Assembly: GCF_003008595.1 (NCBI RefSeq)
Contig: NZ_CP027669.1
Coordinates: 1,302,001 to 1,366,000 of the forward strand
Length of the DNA: 64,000 bases
Origin: Simplicispira suum
Lineage (GTDB): Bacteria; Pseudomonadota; Gammaproteobacteria; Burkholderiales; Burkholderiaceae_C
Reading direction: 5' to 3'
In this document: in pieces, positions 9,002-18,441 of the stretch
Numbering within the stretch: position 1 is the stretch's first letter
Layout of the letters: each line of letters begins with the position of its first letter
Program-made: the position numbers and the translations under genes
Notes under the pieces: generated by a model
Told to the model about the DNA's origin: nothing
The model's input: the letters and a program-made list of their open reading frames with translations, nothing else
Database searches by the model: none

Positions 9002-10063
9002 ATGCACGCCCCCACACTCACCCCGACCCCCGAAGCTGCGGCGCCCGCAAACGCACCGCTCCCCTTTGAACTCGTCTGTCCTGCAGGCAGCCTGCCGGCG
9101 CTCAAAGCCGCGGTAGACAACGGCGCCAGCTGCGTCTACCTGGGCCTGCGCGACGCCACCAACGCGCGCAACTTCGCCGGACTGAACTTTGACGAAGCGG
9201 CCATTGCCAGCGGCATTGCCTACGCCCACGCACGTGGCTGCAAGGTGTTCATGGCGCTCAACACCTACCCGCAGGCCGCCAACCCCGCGCCCTGGCGCGC
9301 TGCGGTGGACAAGGCGGTGGACCTGGGCGTGGACGCCGTCATCCTGGCCGACCCGGGCCTGATGCAGTACGCCGCGCAGCACCACCCCCGGCTGCGCCTG
9401 CACCTCTCGGTGCAGGGCTCGGCCACCAGTGCCGACGCCATCAACTTTTACCGCGAGCAGTTCGGCATCGTGCGCGCCGTGCTGCCGCGCGTGCTGGCTA
9501 TGGAGCAGGTGCGCCGCGTCATCGACCGTACGCCGGTGGAAATCGAGGTCTTCGGTTTTGGCAGCCTGTGCGTCATGGTGGAGGGGCGTTGCGCCCTGTC
9601 GTCCTACGTCACGGGCGAGTCGCCCAACACGCACGGCGTGTGCTCGCCGCCCAAATCGGTGCGCTGGCAGGAAACCCCGAAGGGCCTGGAATCGCGCCTG
9701 AACGGCGTGCTGATTGACCGCTACGCCCCCGGCGAGAACGCCGGCTACCCGACGCTGTGCAAGGGGCGCTTTGACGTGGCCGAAGACAAGAACTACTACG
9801 CCATCGAGGAGCCGACCAGCCTGAACACGCTGGAACTGCTGCCCGAGTTGATGAAGATCGGCGTGCGCGCCGTGAAGATCGAAGGCCGCCAGCGCAGCCC
9901 CGCCTACGCCGCCCAGGTCACCAAAGTCTGGCGCGAAGCCATCGACAACTGCCTGGCCGACCCCTTGCGCTACAGCCCCAAGACCGCCTGGATGGCCAGC
10001 CTGGACGAAGTGGCCGAGGGCCAGCAGCACACGCTTGGCGCTTACCACCGCCCTTGGAAATGA
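9002..10063 (+). CDS. ubiU: UbiU, U32-family subunit for O2-independent ubiquinone hydroxylation
   Basis: Peptidase-U32-like protein of 353 aa. The N terminus after a Pro/Ala-rich leader reads FELVCPAGSLPALKAAVDNGA, the usual UbiU/YhbU opening. The cysteines expected to hold the [4Fe-4S] cluster appear in GSLCVMVEGRCALS, GVCSPP and TLCKGRFD. UbiU works with UbiV as a heterodimer that hydroxylates the ubiquinone ring anaerobically, using a donor such as prephenate (established for E. coli UbiUVT). The stop overlaps the ubiV start (ATGA), and ubiT follows, which makes the assignment firm. An FNR-like box lies upstream. Confidence 0.94.
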   Translation: MHAPTLTPTPEAAAPANAPLPFELVCPAGSLPALKAAVDNGASCVYLGLRDATNARNFAGLNFDEAAIASGIAYAHARGCKVFMALNTYPQAANPAPWRAAVDKAVDLGVDAVILADPGLMQYAAQHHPRLRLHLSVQGSATSADAINFYREQFGIVRAVLPRVLAMEQVRRVIDRTPVEIEVFGFGSLCVMVEGRCALSSYVTGESPNTHGVCSPPKSVRWQETPKGLESRLNGVLIDRYAPGENAGYPTLCKGRFDVAEDKNYYAIEEPTSLNTLELLPELMKIGVRAVKIEGRQRSPAYAAQVTKVWREAIDNCLADPLRYSPKTAWMASLDEVAEGQQHTLGAYHRPWK

Positions 10064-10989
10064 TGAACGCTCCCACCTTGAAACTTTCCCTCGGCGCGCT
10101 GCAGTACTACTGGCCGCGCCAGACCATTTTTGACTTCTACCAGGCCATCGCCGCCTCGCCGGTGGACATCATCTACCTGGGCGAAACGGTGTGCTCGCGC
10201 CGCCACGAACTGCGCTTATCTGACTGGATCGACATCGCCGACCTGATGCGCGACTCGGGCAAGGAGGCCGTGCTGTCCACCCAGGTGCTGCTCGAATCAG
10301 GCATCGAGGTGAGCGCCATGCACAAGGTCACCGGCAACCCGGATTACCTGATTGAAGCCAACGACATGGGCGCGGTGCAGCGCTTGTCGGCGGCCCAGCG
10401 CCCCTTCGTCGGCGGGCTGCACCTGAATATCTACAACCAGCCCGCGCTCACCTGGCTGGCCTCGCTCGGCGCCACGCGCTGGGTGGCGCCGCTGGAGATG
10501 AAGCACCAGGATCTTTCCGCCCTCATCCAGGACGGCCCGAAGGACTTGCAAACCGAAGTGTTTGCCTATGGCCGCATGCCGCTGGCGTTCTCTGCACGGT
10601 GCTTTACGGCCCGCCAGCGCAACCTCCCCAAGGACGACTGCCAGTTCGCCTGCATGGACCACCCGGATGGCCTGATGCTCAAGACGCGCGAGAGCGAAGA
10701 TTTTCTGGTGCTCAACGGCATCCAGACGCAATCGGCGCGTGTGCACAACCTGATCGACGAACTGCCGCGCATGCAGAGCATGGGTGTGGCCGTGGCGCGC
10801 ATCAGCCCGCAGGCGCAGCACACGCACGAAATCCTTGCCCTGTTCGACGCCGTACGCCGTGGCACCCTGGCACCGCACGATGCCCGCACGCAATTGCAGC
10901 CTCTGGTGCCTGATCAAAGCTGCAACGGCTACTGGCACGGCCAGCCGGGCCTGGACCTGGTGGAGACGCAAACGCTGGCCACGGCTTGA
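10060..10989 (+). CDS. ubiV: UbiV, partner of UbiU in O2-independent ubiquinone synthesis
   Basis: U32-family protein of 309 aa, shorter than UbiU as in E. coli YhbV. The start ATG overlaps the ubiU stop; an alternative ATG is one codon later. Diagnostic features are KLSLGALQYYW near the N terminus, YLGETVCSRRHE, and the Fe-S cysteine set C in ARCFTAR, then CQFAC, with the N-terminal C. Together with UbiU it should bind one [4Fe-4S] cluster each and carry out oxygen-free ring hydroxylation. Spacing to ubiT is 113 bp and contains a dispersed repeat. Confidence 0.93.
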   Translation: MMNAPTLKLSLGALQYYWPRQTIFDFYQAIAASPVDIIYLGETVCSRRHELRLSDWIDIADLMRDSGKEAVLSTQVLLESGIEVSAMHKVTGNPDYLIEANDMGAVQRLSAAQRPFVGGLHLNIYNQPALTWLASLGATRWVAPLEMKHQDLSALIQDGPKDLQTEVFAYGRMPLAFSARCFTARQRNLPKDDCQFACMDHPDGLMLKTRESEDFLVLNGIQTQSARVHNLIDELPRMQSMGVAVARISPQAQHTHEILALFDAVRRGTLAPHDARTQLQPLVPDQSCNGYWHGQPGLDLVETQTLATA

Positions 10990-11015
10990 GGCGCATTCGA
11001 CCCCGCTGAATCAAT

Positions 11016-11072
11016 ACAAGCAAAAAGTGTCTCTAGCGCTTATTGAACATGCGTGAGCAGCTATCAAAACAA
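11016..11072. repeat. Dispersed palindromic repeat, copy 4
   Basis: The left half is preserved (tctctagcgcttattgaa) and the right half is altered (catgcgtgagcagctatc). It lies between ubiV and ubiT. Confidence 0.6.
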
Positions 11073-11102
11073 AAGCAGCACACGCCACCGACAAGGAATG
11101 CC

Positions 11103-11618
11103 ATGAACGCCTCGCCCAATCCCTTTACCCTGCCTGCTCCCTTGGCGGCGCTCACCGGTCGGCTGCCTGCGTACCCCGGCTCGCTGTTGCTGGTGACGGC
11201 GCTGAACCTGGGTGTGGCACGCCAGTTGCCGGGCGATGTCGGCGAGATGCTGCGCGGCAAGCGGCTGCGCATCCAGGTGCGCGACGCCCGCGTCACCCTG
11301 GATTTCACCTGGACCGGCAGCGCCTTTGCCGCCCGCCCACGCCAGACGGAAACCGACCTGTGCATCAGCGCCAGCGCACACGACTTTGTGCTGCTGGCGC
11401 AGCGCCAGCAAGACCCGGACACGCTGTTCTTCAACCGCCGTCTGGTGATGGAGGGCGACACCGAGCTGGGGCTGGTAGTGAAGAACACGCTGGACGCGCT
11501 GGAACTGCCTGTGCTCGACCTGCAGCAATGGGCGCCGCGCCAGGTGCTGGCACGACTGGCAGCGCTGCGCCCCGGCGCGCGCCCTGCCGATCCACTCTAT
11601 CCTGGAACCCGACCATGA
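11103..11618 (+). CDS. ubiT: UbiT, SCP2-domain accessory factor for anaerobic ubiquinone synthesis
   Basis: SCP2 lipid-binding-domain protein of 171 aa. The ATG was chosen because CAAGGA lies just upstream; a longer reading into the repeat is unlikely. The SCP2 fold spans about residues 40-130, including LRIQVRDARVTLDFTW and the conserved RRLVMEGDTELGLVVKN. UbiT binds isoprenoid lipids and is the third essential factor of the O2-independent pathway in E. coli. The stop overlaps the start of the next gene (ATGA), so the DGC protein is translationally coupled to it. Confidence 0.92.
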   Translation: MNASPNPFTLPAPLAALTGRLPAYPGSLLLVTALNLGVARQLPGDVGEMLRGKRLRIQVRDARVTLDFTWTGSAFAARPRQTETDLCISASAHDFVLLAQRQQDPDTLFFNRRLVMEGDTELGLVVKNTLDALELPVLDLQQWAPRQVLARLAALRPGARPADPLYPGTRP

Positions 11619-12058
11619 ACCGCGAACGAGATGTGCTGCCGCTGGTCTACTCCTGCTCCGGGTGTTCGAGCGCCGCGCAGCTGGCCAACCACGTCGCCCT
11701 GCGCCTGGACCGCGCAGGTGTGGCCGAAATGTCGTGCATTGCCGGTGTCGGCGGGGACGTGCCCAGCCTGGTGCGCACCGCGCGTTCCGGCCGCCCCATC
11801 ATCGCGCTCGATGGCTGCCCGCTCAACTGCGTGCAGGGGTGCCTGGCGCGCCACGGCATCACGGCAGACCGGCACTACCAGCTGCAACAGTACGGCGTGA
11901 AAAAACGCCGCCACGAAGACTTTGATGCGGCGCAGGCGGGCACGGTGCTGGAACAGGTGCAGGCCGACCTGCAGACCAACCCGCTGGTTCCCGCCGCCCG
12001 CACCCAGGACGCTGCGAACCAGGCGGCTGGAGACGCTCAAACCCTGCGATTGGCATAG
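11615..12058 (+). CDS. DGC-domain putative zinc-binding protein
   Basis: Cytoplasmic protein of 147 aa matching the DGC family (PF08859), named for a conserved Asp-Gly-Cys. Cysteine motifs are CSGCSS near residue 15, SCIAGVGGD near 40, and LDGCPLNCVQGC near 70. These are arranged to bind zinc or another metal. Family members have no firmly known function. It overlaps ubiT by 4 nt and precedes ubiX, so a role in anaerobic quinone synthesis or in Fe-S/metal supply to UbiUV is possible but is inferred only from position. The C-terminal 40 residues look less conserved. Confidence 0.8.
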   Translation: MNRERDVLPLVYSCSGCSSAAQLANHVALRLDRAGVAEMSCIAGVGGDVPSLVRTARSGRPIIALDGCPLNCVQGCLARHGITADRHYQLQQYGVKKRRHEDFDAAQAGTVLEQVQADLQTNPLVPAARTQDAANQAAGDAQTLRLA

Positions 12059-12134
12059 CCAATGCCGAACAAGTCACGCACGCACCGCGCATCATCGCGG
12101 TGAGTTGCCGAGCATTGCCCTAAGCTTGCCCACC

Positions 12135-12740
12135 ATGGACCTTCCCAGCGCACCGCAACGCATCATCGTCGGCATCTCGGGCGCCAGCGGCGCGGTGTAC
12201 GGCGTGCGCCTGCTGCAGGTGCTGCGCGAATGCCCCGGCGTGCAATCGCATTTGGTGGTGTCCGACGCCGGCTGGCGCACCCTTCGCCACGAACTGGGGA
12301 TGGAGCGGCCCGCCGTCGAAGCGCTGGCGCACCAGGCGCACGACGCGCGCAACGTGGGCGCCAGCATTGCCAGCGGTTCGTTCCAGTGCGCCGGCATGGT
12401 GGTGGCGCCTTGCTCCATGCGCACGCTGGCCTCGGTAGCGCACGGCTTGTCAGACAACCTGCTCACGCGCGCCGCAGACGTGGTGCTCAAAGAGCGCCGC
12501 CGCCTGATTTTGATGGCGCGCGAAACGCCGCTGCACTTGGGCCATTTGCGCAACATGGTGAGCGTGACCGAAATGGGCGCCATCGTCTGCCCGCCGATGC
12601 CCGCGTTCTACCTACGCCCGCAGAGCGTCGCCGACATCGTGGACGCCAGCGTGGCGCGGGTGCTGGATTTACTCGGCCTGCCGCACTCCCTGACCCAGCG
12701 CTGGACCGGCGAAGAAAAATCGGGGTCAGATTCCAATTAA
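12135..12740 (+). CDS. ubiX: UbiX flavin prenyltransferase
   Basis: Flavin prenyltransferase of 201 aa, the usual size. It has the FMN-binding GISGASGAVYG at residues 13-23, the APCSMRT loop, and the strongly conserved segments LLTRAADVVLKERR and ETPLHLGHLRNM. It makes prenylated FMN, the cofactor required by UbiD decarboxylases; ubiD lies 1.5 kb downstream across a divergent gene. No convincing Shine-Dalgarno precedes the ATG. The C-terminal tail (EEKSGSDSN) is variable. Next to ubiUVT it completes the anaerobic ubiquinone module. Confidence 0.93.
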   Translation: MDLPSAPQRIIVGISGASGAVYGVRLLQVLRECPGVQSHLVVSDAGWRTLRHELGMERPAVEALAHQAHDARNVGASIASGSFQCAGMVVAPCSMRTLASVAHGLSDNLLTRAADVVLKERRRLILMARETPLHLGHLRNMVSVTEMGAIVCPPMPAFYLRPQSVADIVDASVARVLDLLGLPHSLTQRWTGEEKSGSDSN

Positions 12741-12748
12741 ATGTTGCC

Positions 12749-14065
12749 TCAACGGCCGCCGCTGCCCTGGGATGCCCCACCGCTCGGCTCAGCCTCGTCC
12801 TCCGCCGGCGCCCGCGGGTCCATTTGCAACACCACCTGAGAACCCGCACCCACGGCCACGAAATCGCCCTTCAGCTCGGCAGGCACCGGAGCCGCCGCGT
12901 GAATGCGCTTGAAGGCATAGGCGGCCAGGGTCGCCATCACGGCGGCGTAGAACAGCATCAGGCTGGCCGGACCGGCCACATCCATCACGGCACCCGCCAG
13001 TACCGGGCCAATGGCAGCGCCGACACCGTGAATCAGCAGCAGGCCACCGGTAAATTCCACCAAGCGCGACGAATCGATCACGTCGTTCACGTGCGCTACA
13101 CCCAGGCCATAGATCGAAAAAATCAGGCCGCCAAGCAGCAGCGACAGGGGCAGCAGGGAATCGACCGACACATTGGCGAGCACAAAGGCCATGCCGGTGA
13201 CGCCGGCACCCAGAATGCACACCCAGAGCAGCACCAGGCGCCGGTCGTGGCTGTCCGAGTAGTGCCCCACAGGCCACTGCAACGCTGCGCCGCCCAGAAT
13301 GGCCGTGGCCATAAAGGTCGCTATCCCTGCATCGGTAAAGCCCACAGATTTTCCGAACACCGCAGTCATGCCGTAGAACGCGCCTGTGATCAGGCCGGAA
13401 GCAAAGGCGGCAGCCATTCCCATGGGCGAGGCATCGTAGAGCTTGCGCAGACTGAAGCGGGGCGCCTCAACCACGGCGGGTTCGGCCACCTTGGTCATGG
13501 TAATGGGCAACAGCGCAAAGGAAAAAAGCACCGACACCAGGGCAAACGGCACGAAGCCCAGTCGGTCACCCACCAGCAGCAGCCACTGCCCGAGCGCCAT
13601 GGCGACGAAGTTGATGGTCATGTACACCGCAAACAAGCGCCCGCGCAGCGCGTTTGGCGCCAGCGCGTTGAGCCAGCTTTCGATGGTGATATACAGCCCC
13701 ACCATGCACATGCCCGTGACCAGGCGCAGCAGGCCCCAGAACCACGGATCGATCCAGAACGCGTGCAGGATGGGCATGGTGGACGCGAGCGACGCCATGG
13801 CGGCAAAGGCGCGGATATGCCCCACCTTGCTGATCAGCACCGGGCATGCAAAGGTGCCGGCCACAAAACCAGCAAAGTAAGCCGCAGTGACCAAACCCAG
13901 CGTGACGCTGGAGAAATTTGCCACACCAGCACGCAGTCCGAGCACCGAAAACAGCAGGCCGACGCCCAGCACCAGAACCCCCGAGCCAAGCAGCAAGGTG
14001 GACAGACGCCACAACATGGGGCCGACGGAGGCGCCAGGGGTACTGGGGGGGGAACGGTCGATCAA
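12749..14065 (-). CDS. MFS transporter (YcaD-like)
   Basis: MFS carrier of 438 aa with 12 predicted helices; the loop VGHYSDSHDRRLVL between helices 8 and 9 is the second-half counterpart of the MFS A motif. It resembles the YcaD/UMF-type permeases. The frame starts with TTG preceded by a GCAGG stretch; an ATG 16 codons in (at 14017, giving MLWRLSTLLLG) is the other plausible start. The C-terminal 45 residues are hydrophilic and Gly/Ser-rich. It is convergent with ubiX (8-bp gap) and divergent from ubiD, so it interrupts the ubi cluster. Substrate unknown. Confidence 0.85.
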   Translation of the reverse strand: MIDRSPPSTPGASVGPMLWRLSTLLLGSGVLVLGVGLLFSVLGLRAGVANFSSVTLGLVTAAYFAGFVAGTFACPVLISKVGHIRAFAAMASLASTMPILHAFWIDPWFWGLLRLVTGMCMVGLYITIESWLNALAPNALRGRLFAVYMTINFVAMALGQWLLLVGDRLGFVPFALVSVLFSFALLPITMTKVAEPAVVEAPRFSLRKLYDASPMGMAAAFASGLITGAFYGMTAVFGKSVGFTDAGIATFMATAILGGAALQWPVGHYSDSHDRRLVLLWVCILGAGVTGMAFVLANVSVDSLLPLSLLLGGLIFSIYGLGVAHVNDVIDSSRLVEFTGGLLLIHGVGAAIGPVLAGAVMDVAGPASLMLFYAAVMATLAAYAFKRIHAAAPVPAELKGDFVAVGAGSQVVLQMDPRAPAEDEAEPSGGASQGSGGR

Positions 14066-14205
14066 TACCTGCTGCCTTGGAGAGAAAAATCAGTGAAACT
14101 GGGGGCAATCGAGGTCCGAGCCCAATAGTTTCCGAGTCGCTTCGTGGGAGCCTTTGATTATGGACGCGGACCAAAAGCGACGCGGCAGGCAGCCCCAATA
14201 GTCAG

Positions 14206-14262
14206 CGGAAATCATCAAAAACTATAGCTGTCAGTGCAATTCAATTCTGCGCTAACGCACTG
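14206..14262. repeat. Possible degenerate dispersed repeat, copy 5
   Basis: The string 'actatagctgtcagtgc...ctgcgctaacgcactg' keeps the flank words of the dispersed repeat but the stem is lost. It sits in the ubiD leader. Confidence 0.3.
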
Positions 14263-14282
14263 TTTGACCTGAAAATCACCCC

Positions 14283-15767
14283 ATGTCCACGCACGACCTC
14301 CGCAGCTTCCTCGCCCAGCTGGAACACACCGGCGACCTGCGCCGCATTGCCGAGCCCGTCTCGCCCCACCTGGAGATGACGGCGCTGGCAGACCGCGTGC
14401 TGCGCGCCGGTGGCCCGGCGCTGCTGTTTGAAAACCCCACAGGCCACACCATGCCCGTACTGGCCAACCTGTTCGGCACGCCCGAGCGCGTGGCCCGCGC
14501 CATGGGGGTGGACAGCATTGCCGGGCTGCGCCCCTTTGGCGAACTGCTGGCCTCGCTCAAGGAGCCCGAGGCACCCAGGGGCTTCAAGGAAATGGTGGGC
14601 ATGCGCAGCCTGCTCAAAACCCTGTGGAACATGGCGCCCAAGGAGCGCAGCAGCCCACCCTGCCAGGAACTTGTGTGGGAAGGCCAGGACGTGGACCTGG
14701 CGCGCCTGCCGATCCAGCACTGCTGGCCGGGCGATGTGGCGCCGCTCGTCACCTGGGGGCTGGTCATCACGCGCGGGCCGCACAAGGCGCGGCAGAACCT
14801 GGGCATCTACCGCCAGCAGGTGCTGGGCCGCAACCAGCTCATCCTGCGCTGGCTGGCGCATCGCGGCGGCGCGCTCGATTTTGCCGAGCATTGCCGCCTG
14901 CACCCGGGCGCGCCCTACCCGGTGGCCGTCGCCATTGGTGCCGACCCGGCGACCATTCTGGGTGCCGTCACACCCGTGCCCGACAGCTTGTCGGAGTACC
15001 AGTTTGCCGGCCTGCTGCGCGGTGCGCGCACCGAGGTGGCGCCCGCGCTGGGCGTGCCGCTCTCCGTCCCGGCACACGCCGAAATCGTGCTCGAAGGCCA
15101 TATCTACGCCGATGCCGCACACCCCAGCGGCTGGCAGCACGCGCTCGAAGGGCCGTACGGCGACCACACCGGCTACTACAACGAGTGCGCCGAGTTCCCC
15201 GTGTTCACGGTGGACCGCATCACGCTGCGCCGCGATGCGATATACCACTCCACCTACACCGGCAAACCGCCCGATGAACCGGCGGTGCTGGGCGTGGCGC
15301 TCAACGAGTTGTTCATTCCGCTCTTGCAGCGTCAGTTCCCGGAGATCATCGACTTCTATCTGCCGCCCGAGGGCTGCAGCTATCGCATGGCACTGGTGCG
15401 CATCAAGAAAGCCTACCCCGGCCACGCGCGGCGCGTGATGATGGGTGTGTGGAGCCATCTGCGCCAGTTCATGTACACCAAGTTCATCGTGGTGGTGGAC
15501 GACGATGTGGACGTGCGCGATTGGAAGGAAGTCGTCTGGGCCATGACCACGCGCATGGACCCGGTGCGCGACACCCTGCTCATTGAGCACACCCCCATCG
15601 ACTACCTCGACTTTGCCTCGCCGGTCAGTGGCCTGGGCGGCAAGATGGGGCTGGATGCGACGAACAAATGGCCGGGCGAGACGCTGCGCGAATGGGGCCG
15701 CACCATCGCCATGGATGTCGATGTGCAGGCGCGCATGGATGCACTCGCTCAAACACTGGGGCTTTAA
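14283..15767 (+). CDS. ubiD: UbiD-family 4-hydroxy-3-polyprenylbenzoate decarboxylase
   Basis: prenyl-FMN-dependent decarboxylase of 494 aa. Recognisable family segments are the N-terminal [23 protein letters not shown] (cofactor and metal region), AEIVLEGHI with the catalytic glutamates, [13 protein letters not shown], and the C-terminal DATNKWPGE. It removes the ring carboxylate of the polyprenylated 4-hydroxybenzoate intermediate, using the cofactor made by UbiX. A 41-codon degenerate copy of its 3' end occurs 4.5 kb downstream at 20271-20396. The response-regulator gene starts 32 bp after the stop. Confidence 0.93.
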   Translation: MSTHDLRSFLAQLEHTGDLRRIAEPVSPHLEMTALADRVLRAGGPALLFENPTGHTMPVLANLFGTPERVARAMGVDSIAGLRPFGELLASLKEPEAPRGFKEMVGMRSLLKTLWNMAPKERSSPPCQELVWEGQDVDLARLPIQHCWPGDVAPLVTWGLVITRGPHKARQNLGIYRQQVLGRNQLILRWLAHRGGALDFAEHCRLHPGAPYPVAVAIGADPATILGAVTPVPDSLSEYQFAGLLRGARTEVAPALGVPLSVPAHAEIVLEGHIYADAAHPSGWQHALEGPYGDHTGYYNECAEFPVFTVDRITLRRDAIYHSTYTGKPPDEPAVLGVALNELFIPLLQRQFPEIIDFYLPPEGCSYRMALVRIKKAYPGHARRVMMGVWSHLRQFMYTKFIVVVDDDVDVRDWKEVVWAMTTRMDPVRDTLLIEHTPIDYLDFASPVSGLGGKMGLDATNKWPGETLREWGRTIAMDVDVQARMDALAQTLGL

Positions 15768-15799
15768 AAGCGGGCGAACTCATCTACTATGGGCTGCGC

Positions 15800-16522
15800 A
15801 TGGACACCGATTCAAGCCCCCATCACGATGCATCCCCTGGCAAAGGTTTACTGGTGGTCGACGACCATGAGCTGCTGCGGCTCGGGCTGCGCACACTGGT
15901 GCAATCCCACGCACAGGCCAACGGTCAGGTGGTACAGGTGTTTGAGGCCCACAGCCTGCAAGATGCGCTAACAACATTTGGCGATAACGCCGCCGCCATC
16001 CAACTGGTTTTGCTTGACTTGCACTTGCCCGATGCGCACGGCCTGTCTGGCGTGGAGGCCTTCATGGCTGAATTTCCAGAGGCCCATGTGGCTGTGCTGT
16101 CGGGCGTCAGCGACCCCGGCCTTCAGCGCGAGGCGCTGGCTCTCGGCGCCCGAGCCTATCTGACCAAATCGGGCGACCTCGCTGAGGTGGTGCGCTACAT
16201 CACGGCATCGCACGTGATTCGCATACCTCACACAGCGCACCAGGACACGAAGGCCCACGACCCGGAGGACGACACCGGAACGCCTGCATCGGCCGCCACC
16301 TCAGCAACCAGTGGTCGAACGGTGCGCACCGCCTCCGGCGAGTGGATACCGATCACGGCCCGACAAGCCCAGGTGCTCGACTGGATCCTGACGGGCTGGT
16401 CCAACCGCCAGATCGCAGACCATGCGAATTTGAGCGAAGGCACGGTCAAAAACCACGTCTCCACCTTGCTGCTGTTGCTGGGCGCACGTTCACGGGCGCA
16501 GCTCATCAGCCAACTGCGTTGA
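15800..16522 (+). CDS. LuxR/NarL-family response regulator
   Basis: Response regulator of 240 aa. The receiver domain (about 10-130) shows VVDDHE, the phospho-acceptor in VLLDLHLPDAHG and the conserved Lys in YLTKSGD. A flexible Ala/Thr/Asp-rich linker (about 145-170) precedes a LuxR-type HTH near the C terminus (ITARQAQVLDWI, NRQIADHANLSEGTVKNHVS). The stop codon overlaps the start of the hybrid kinase gene, so the two form a two-component pair. Target genes are unknown; upstream ubiD is close enough to be co-transcribed. Confidence 0.86.
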   Translation: MDTDSSPHHDASPGKGLLVVDDHELLRLGLRTLVQSHAQANGQVVQVFEAHSLQDALTTFGDNAAAIQLVLLDLHLPDAHGLSGVEAFMAEFPEAHVAVLSGVSDPGLQREALALGARAYLTKSGDLAEVVRYITASHVIRIPHTAHQDTKAHDPEDDTGTPASAATSATSGRTVRTASGEWIPITARQAQVLDWILTGWSNRQIADHANLSEGTVKNHVSTLLLLLGARSRAQLISQLR

Positions 16523-18327
16523 CCACCAGGGCTCCCACCGCTGTCGTCGATCCCGCCACCGCTCAGCGGATGCTGCGCGAGCAGGTGGCAACACTTTTTG
16601 CCACGACCAAGAGCGCCACCGTGGCCGATGCCTTGGTGGCCTGGACCTTCGGGGCTTTGTTCTATTGGCAGTTGCGAGATCCGTGGGTACTGGGATGGCT
16701 GGGCCTGCATTTTCTGCAATTGCTGCGCTACCCCAGCCAGGCGGCCTACCACCGCGACCCGGCCGCAGACAACCGCAGCGTCTTCTGGGCGAGCCGCCAT
16801 TGGAAGGAAATGCTCTTTTTTTCCTGCGTCTGGGGCGCGCTTCCCTGGATGATGATGCCAGCCGGCAACATGCCCATGACCTCGATGATCGTGCTCATCA
16901 TCGTCGGTCTGTGCAGCACCGGCTTGCCCGCAGTGGCCGCGCGCTGGAGTTCAGTGCTCGCCTTCGTTCTGCCCATGAACATCGGCCTGATCAGCGCCTT
17001 GGTCTGGCACGGCAGCAATACCCACCTGGCCTTGGCTTTTCTCGTTGCGGTGTATTTACTGGCCACCCTTCAAATCGCACACTCGCTCAACAAGATGCTC
17101 ACAGAGTCGCTGCTCGCGCGCTTCGAGAAAGAAGCGCTGGCCGAGCAGATCACAGAACAAATGGCGGTGACCCAGCGCCTGAGCGACGAAAAGACCCGCT
17201 TCTTTGCCTCGGCCAGCCACGATCTGCGCCAGCCCCTGCATGCCATCGCCCTGTTTGGTGCCGTGCTGGAACGGGAGCTGCACAGCCACAGCGCAGGCGA
17301 GCACGCGAAGCGCCTCATGCAAGCCGTGCATGCCAAGGGAACATCTCTCGACACCATGCTGGACATGTCGCGCCTGGACGCCGACGTGGTGCAGCCCGAA
17401 TTGAACGCTGTGGCCTTGAGGCCCATGCTGCAAGCGCTCAACCAGTTGTTTGCTTCGCGGACGCAAGCGAAGGGTCTTCAACTGCGCGTGCGTACCACCG
17501 GGCTGTGGGTGCGAACCGACCCGCAGTTGCTGCAGCGCCTGCTCGCCAACCTGGTGGAAAACGCCATTAAATACACCGATGTTGGCGGCGTGCTGGTGCT
17601 GGCGCGGGCCAAACACGACGAGGTCTGGGTCGAAGTGGTCGACACCGGCCGAGGCATTGCGCCCAAAAACAGGGAGAAGATTTTTGAGGCGTTCTATCAA
17701 ATCGACAACCCCGGACGCGACCGCAACCAAGGGCTTGGCATGGGGTTGTCCATCGTGCGCAGGCTCTCCCACTTGCTGCACCACCCTTTGCATCTGACAT
17801 CGCGGCCTGGCATAGGCACACGGTTTCGCCTGAAATTACCTCTGGCATCCATCCCCGAAATCGATGGCGCACGCGCTGAGGCAGCTTCAACGCCATCAGG
17901 AATGCCTCCACGCGAGCCTACCCAACAAGCCCCTGCGTTGGTCTTGCCATCACCCGTTCTGCTGCTGGACGATGAGGCCGACATTGGCGAGGCGATGACC
18001 GCCTTGCTCGCCTCCTACGGCGTGCAACTCGAAGTGGTGACTCACGAGGCGGCGGCGGAGCAGGCTTTTACACAGGCGGCCGTGGAGGCACGGCCGTTTG
18101 CGGCCTTGATCTGCGACTACCGTTTGGCCGAAGGCGCTGATGGGCTGGAGACTGCCCAGCGCCTGAGGGCCAAGTTCAATCCCGAGCTGCCTTTTCTGCT
18201 GGTCACTGGAGAGACTTCACCGCAACGGCTGCAGCGCATTCGCAGCAGCGGCGTGCCGGTGTTGTTCAAACCTGTCGTCGCTCAAACACTGATTCAGACT
18301 CTGGCCAAGCTGATCGCCAAAGCCTGA
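16519..18327 (+). CDS. Hybrid sensor histidine kinase/response regulator
   Basis: Membrane kinase of about 602 aa. The start is uncertain: a TTG overlapping the regulator stop (TTGA) is used here; the first ATG is at 16570. Six hydrophobic helices fill about residues 35-205. The HisKA domain holds the typical SASHDLRQPLHAIALFG phospho-His motif, followed by an HATPase domain (NLVENAIKYTD, VVDTGRGI, GLGMGLSIVRR). A C-terminal receiver begins LLLDDEADIGEAM and has the acceptor in ICDYRLAEGADG. The domain order is that of self-contained hybrid kinases that signal to a LuxR-type partner, here encoded directly upstream. Confidence 0.86.
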   Translation: MTTRAPTAVVDPATAQRMLREQVATLFATTKSATVADALVAWTFGALFYWQLRDPWVLGWLGLHFLQLLRYPSQAAYHRDPAADNRSVFWASRHWKEMLFFSCVWGALPWMMMPAGNMPMTSMIVLIIVGLCSTGLPAVAARWSSVLAFVLPMNIGLISALVWHGSNTHLALAFLVAVYLLATLQIAHSLNKMLTESLLARFEKEALAEQITEQMAVTQRLSDEKTRFFASASHDLRQPLHAIALFGAVLERELHSHSAGEHAKRLMQAVHAKGTSLDTMLDMSRLDADVVQPELNAVALRPMLQALNQLFASRTQAKGLQLRVRTTGLWVRTDPQLLQRLLANLVENAIKYTDVGGVLVLARAKHDEVWVEVVDTGRGIAPKNREKIFEAFYQIDNPGRDRNQGLGMGLSIVRRLSHLLHHPLHLTSRPGIGTRFRLKLPLASIPEIDGARAEAASTPSGMPPREPTQQAPALVLPSPVLLLDDEADIGEAMTALLASYGVQLEVVTHEAAAEQAFTQAAVEARPFAALICDYRLAEGADGLETAQRLRAKFNPELPFLLVTGETSPQRLQRIRSSGVPVLFKPVVAQTLIQTLAKLIAKA

Positions 18328-18441
18328 ACCATCGCATGCCGCTGCACACGCCCAATCGCCTCACGACATGACTTTCGGCACTGTTGGGCGGTCTCCTTCC
18401 GACTTATTCTGAGTGAAACGCCACACCCAAGGATTCGAGAC

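Noticed and set aside
12230..14128. 632-codon plus-strand frame across ubiX and the MFS gene
   Set aside because: Gln/His/Gly-rich shadow of both real genes.
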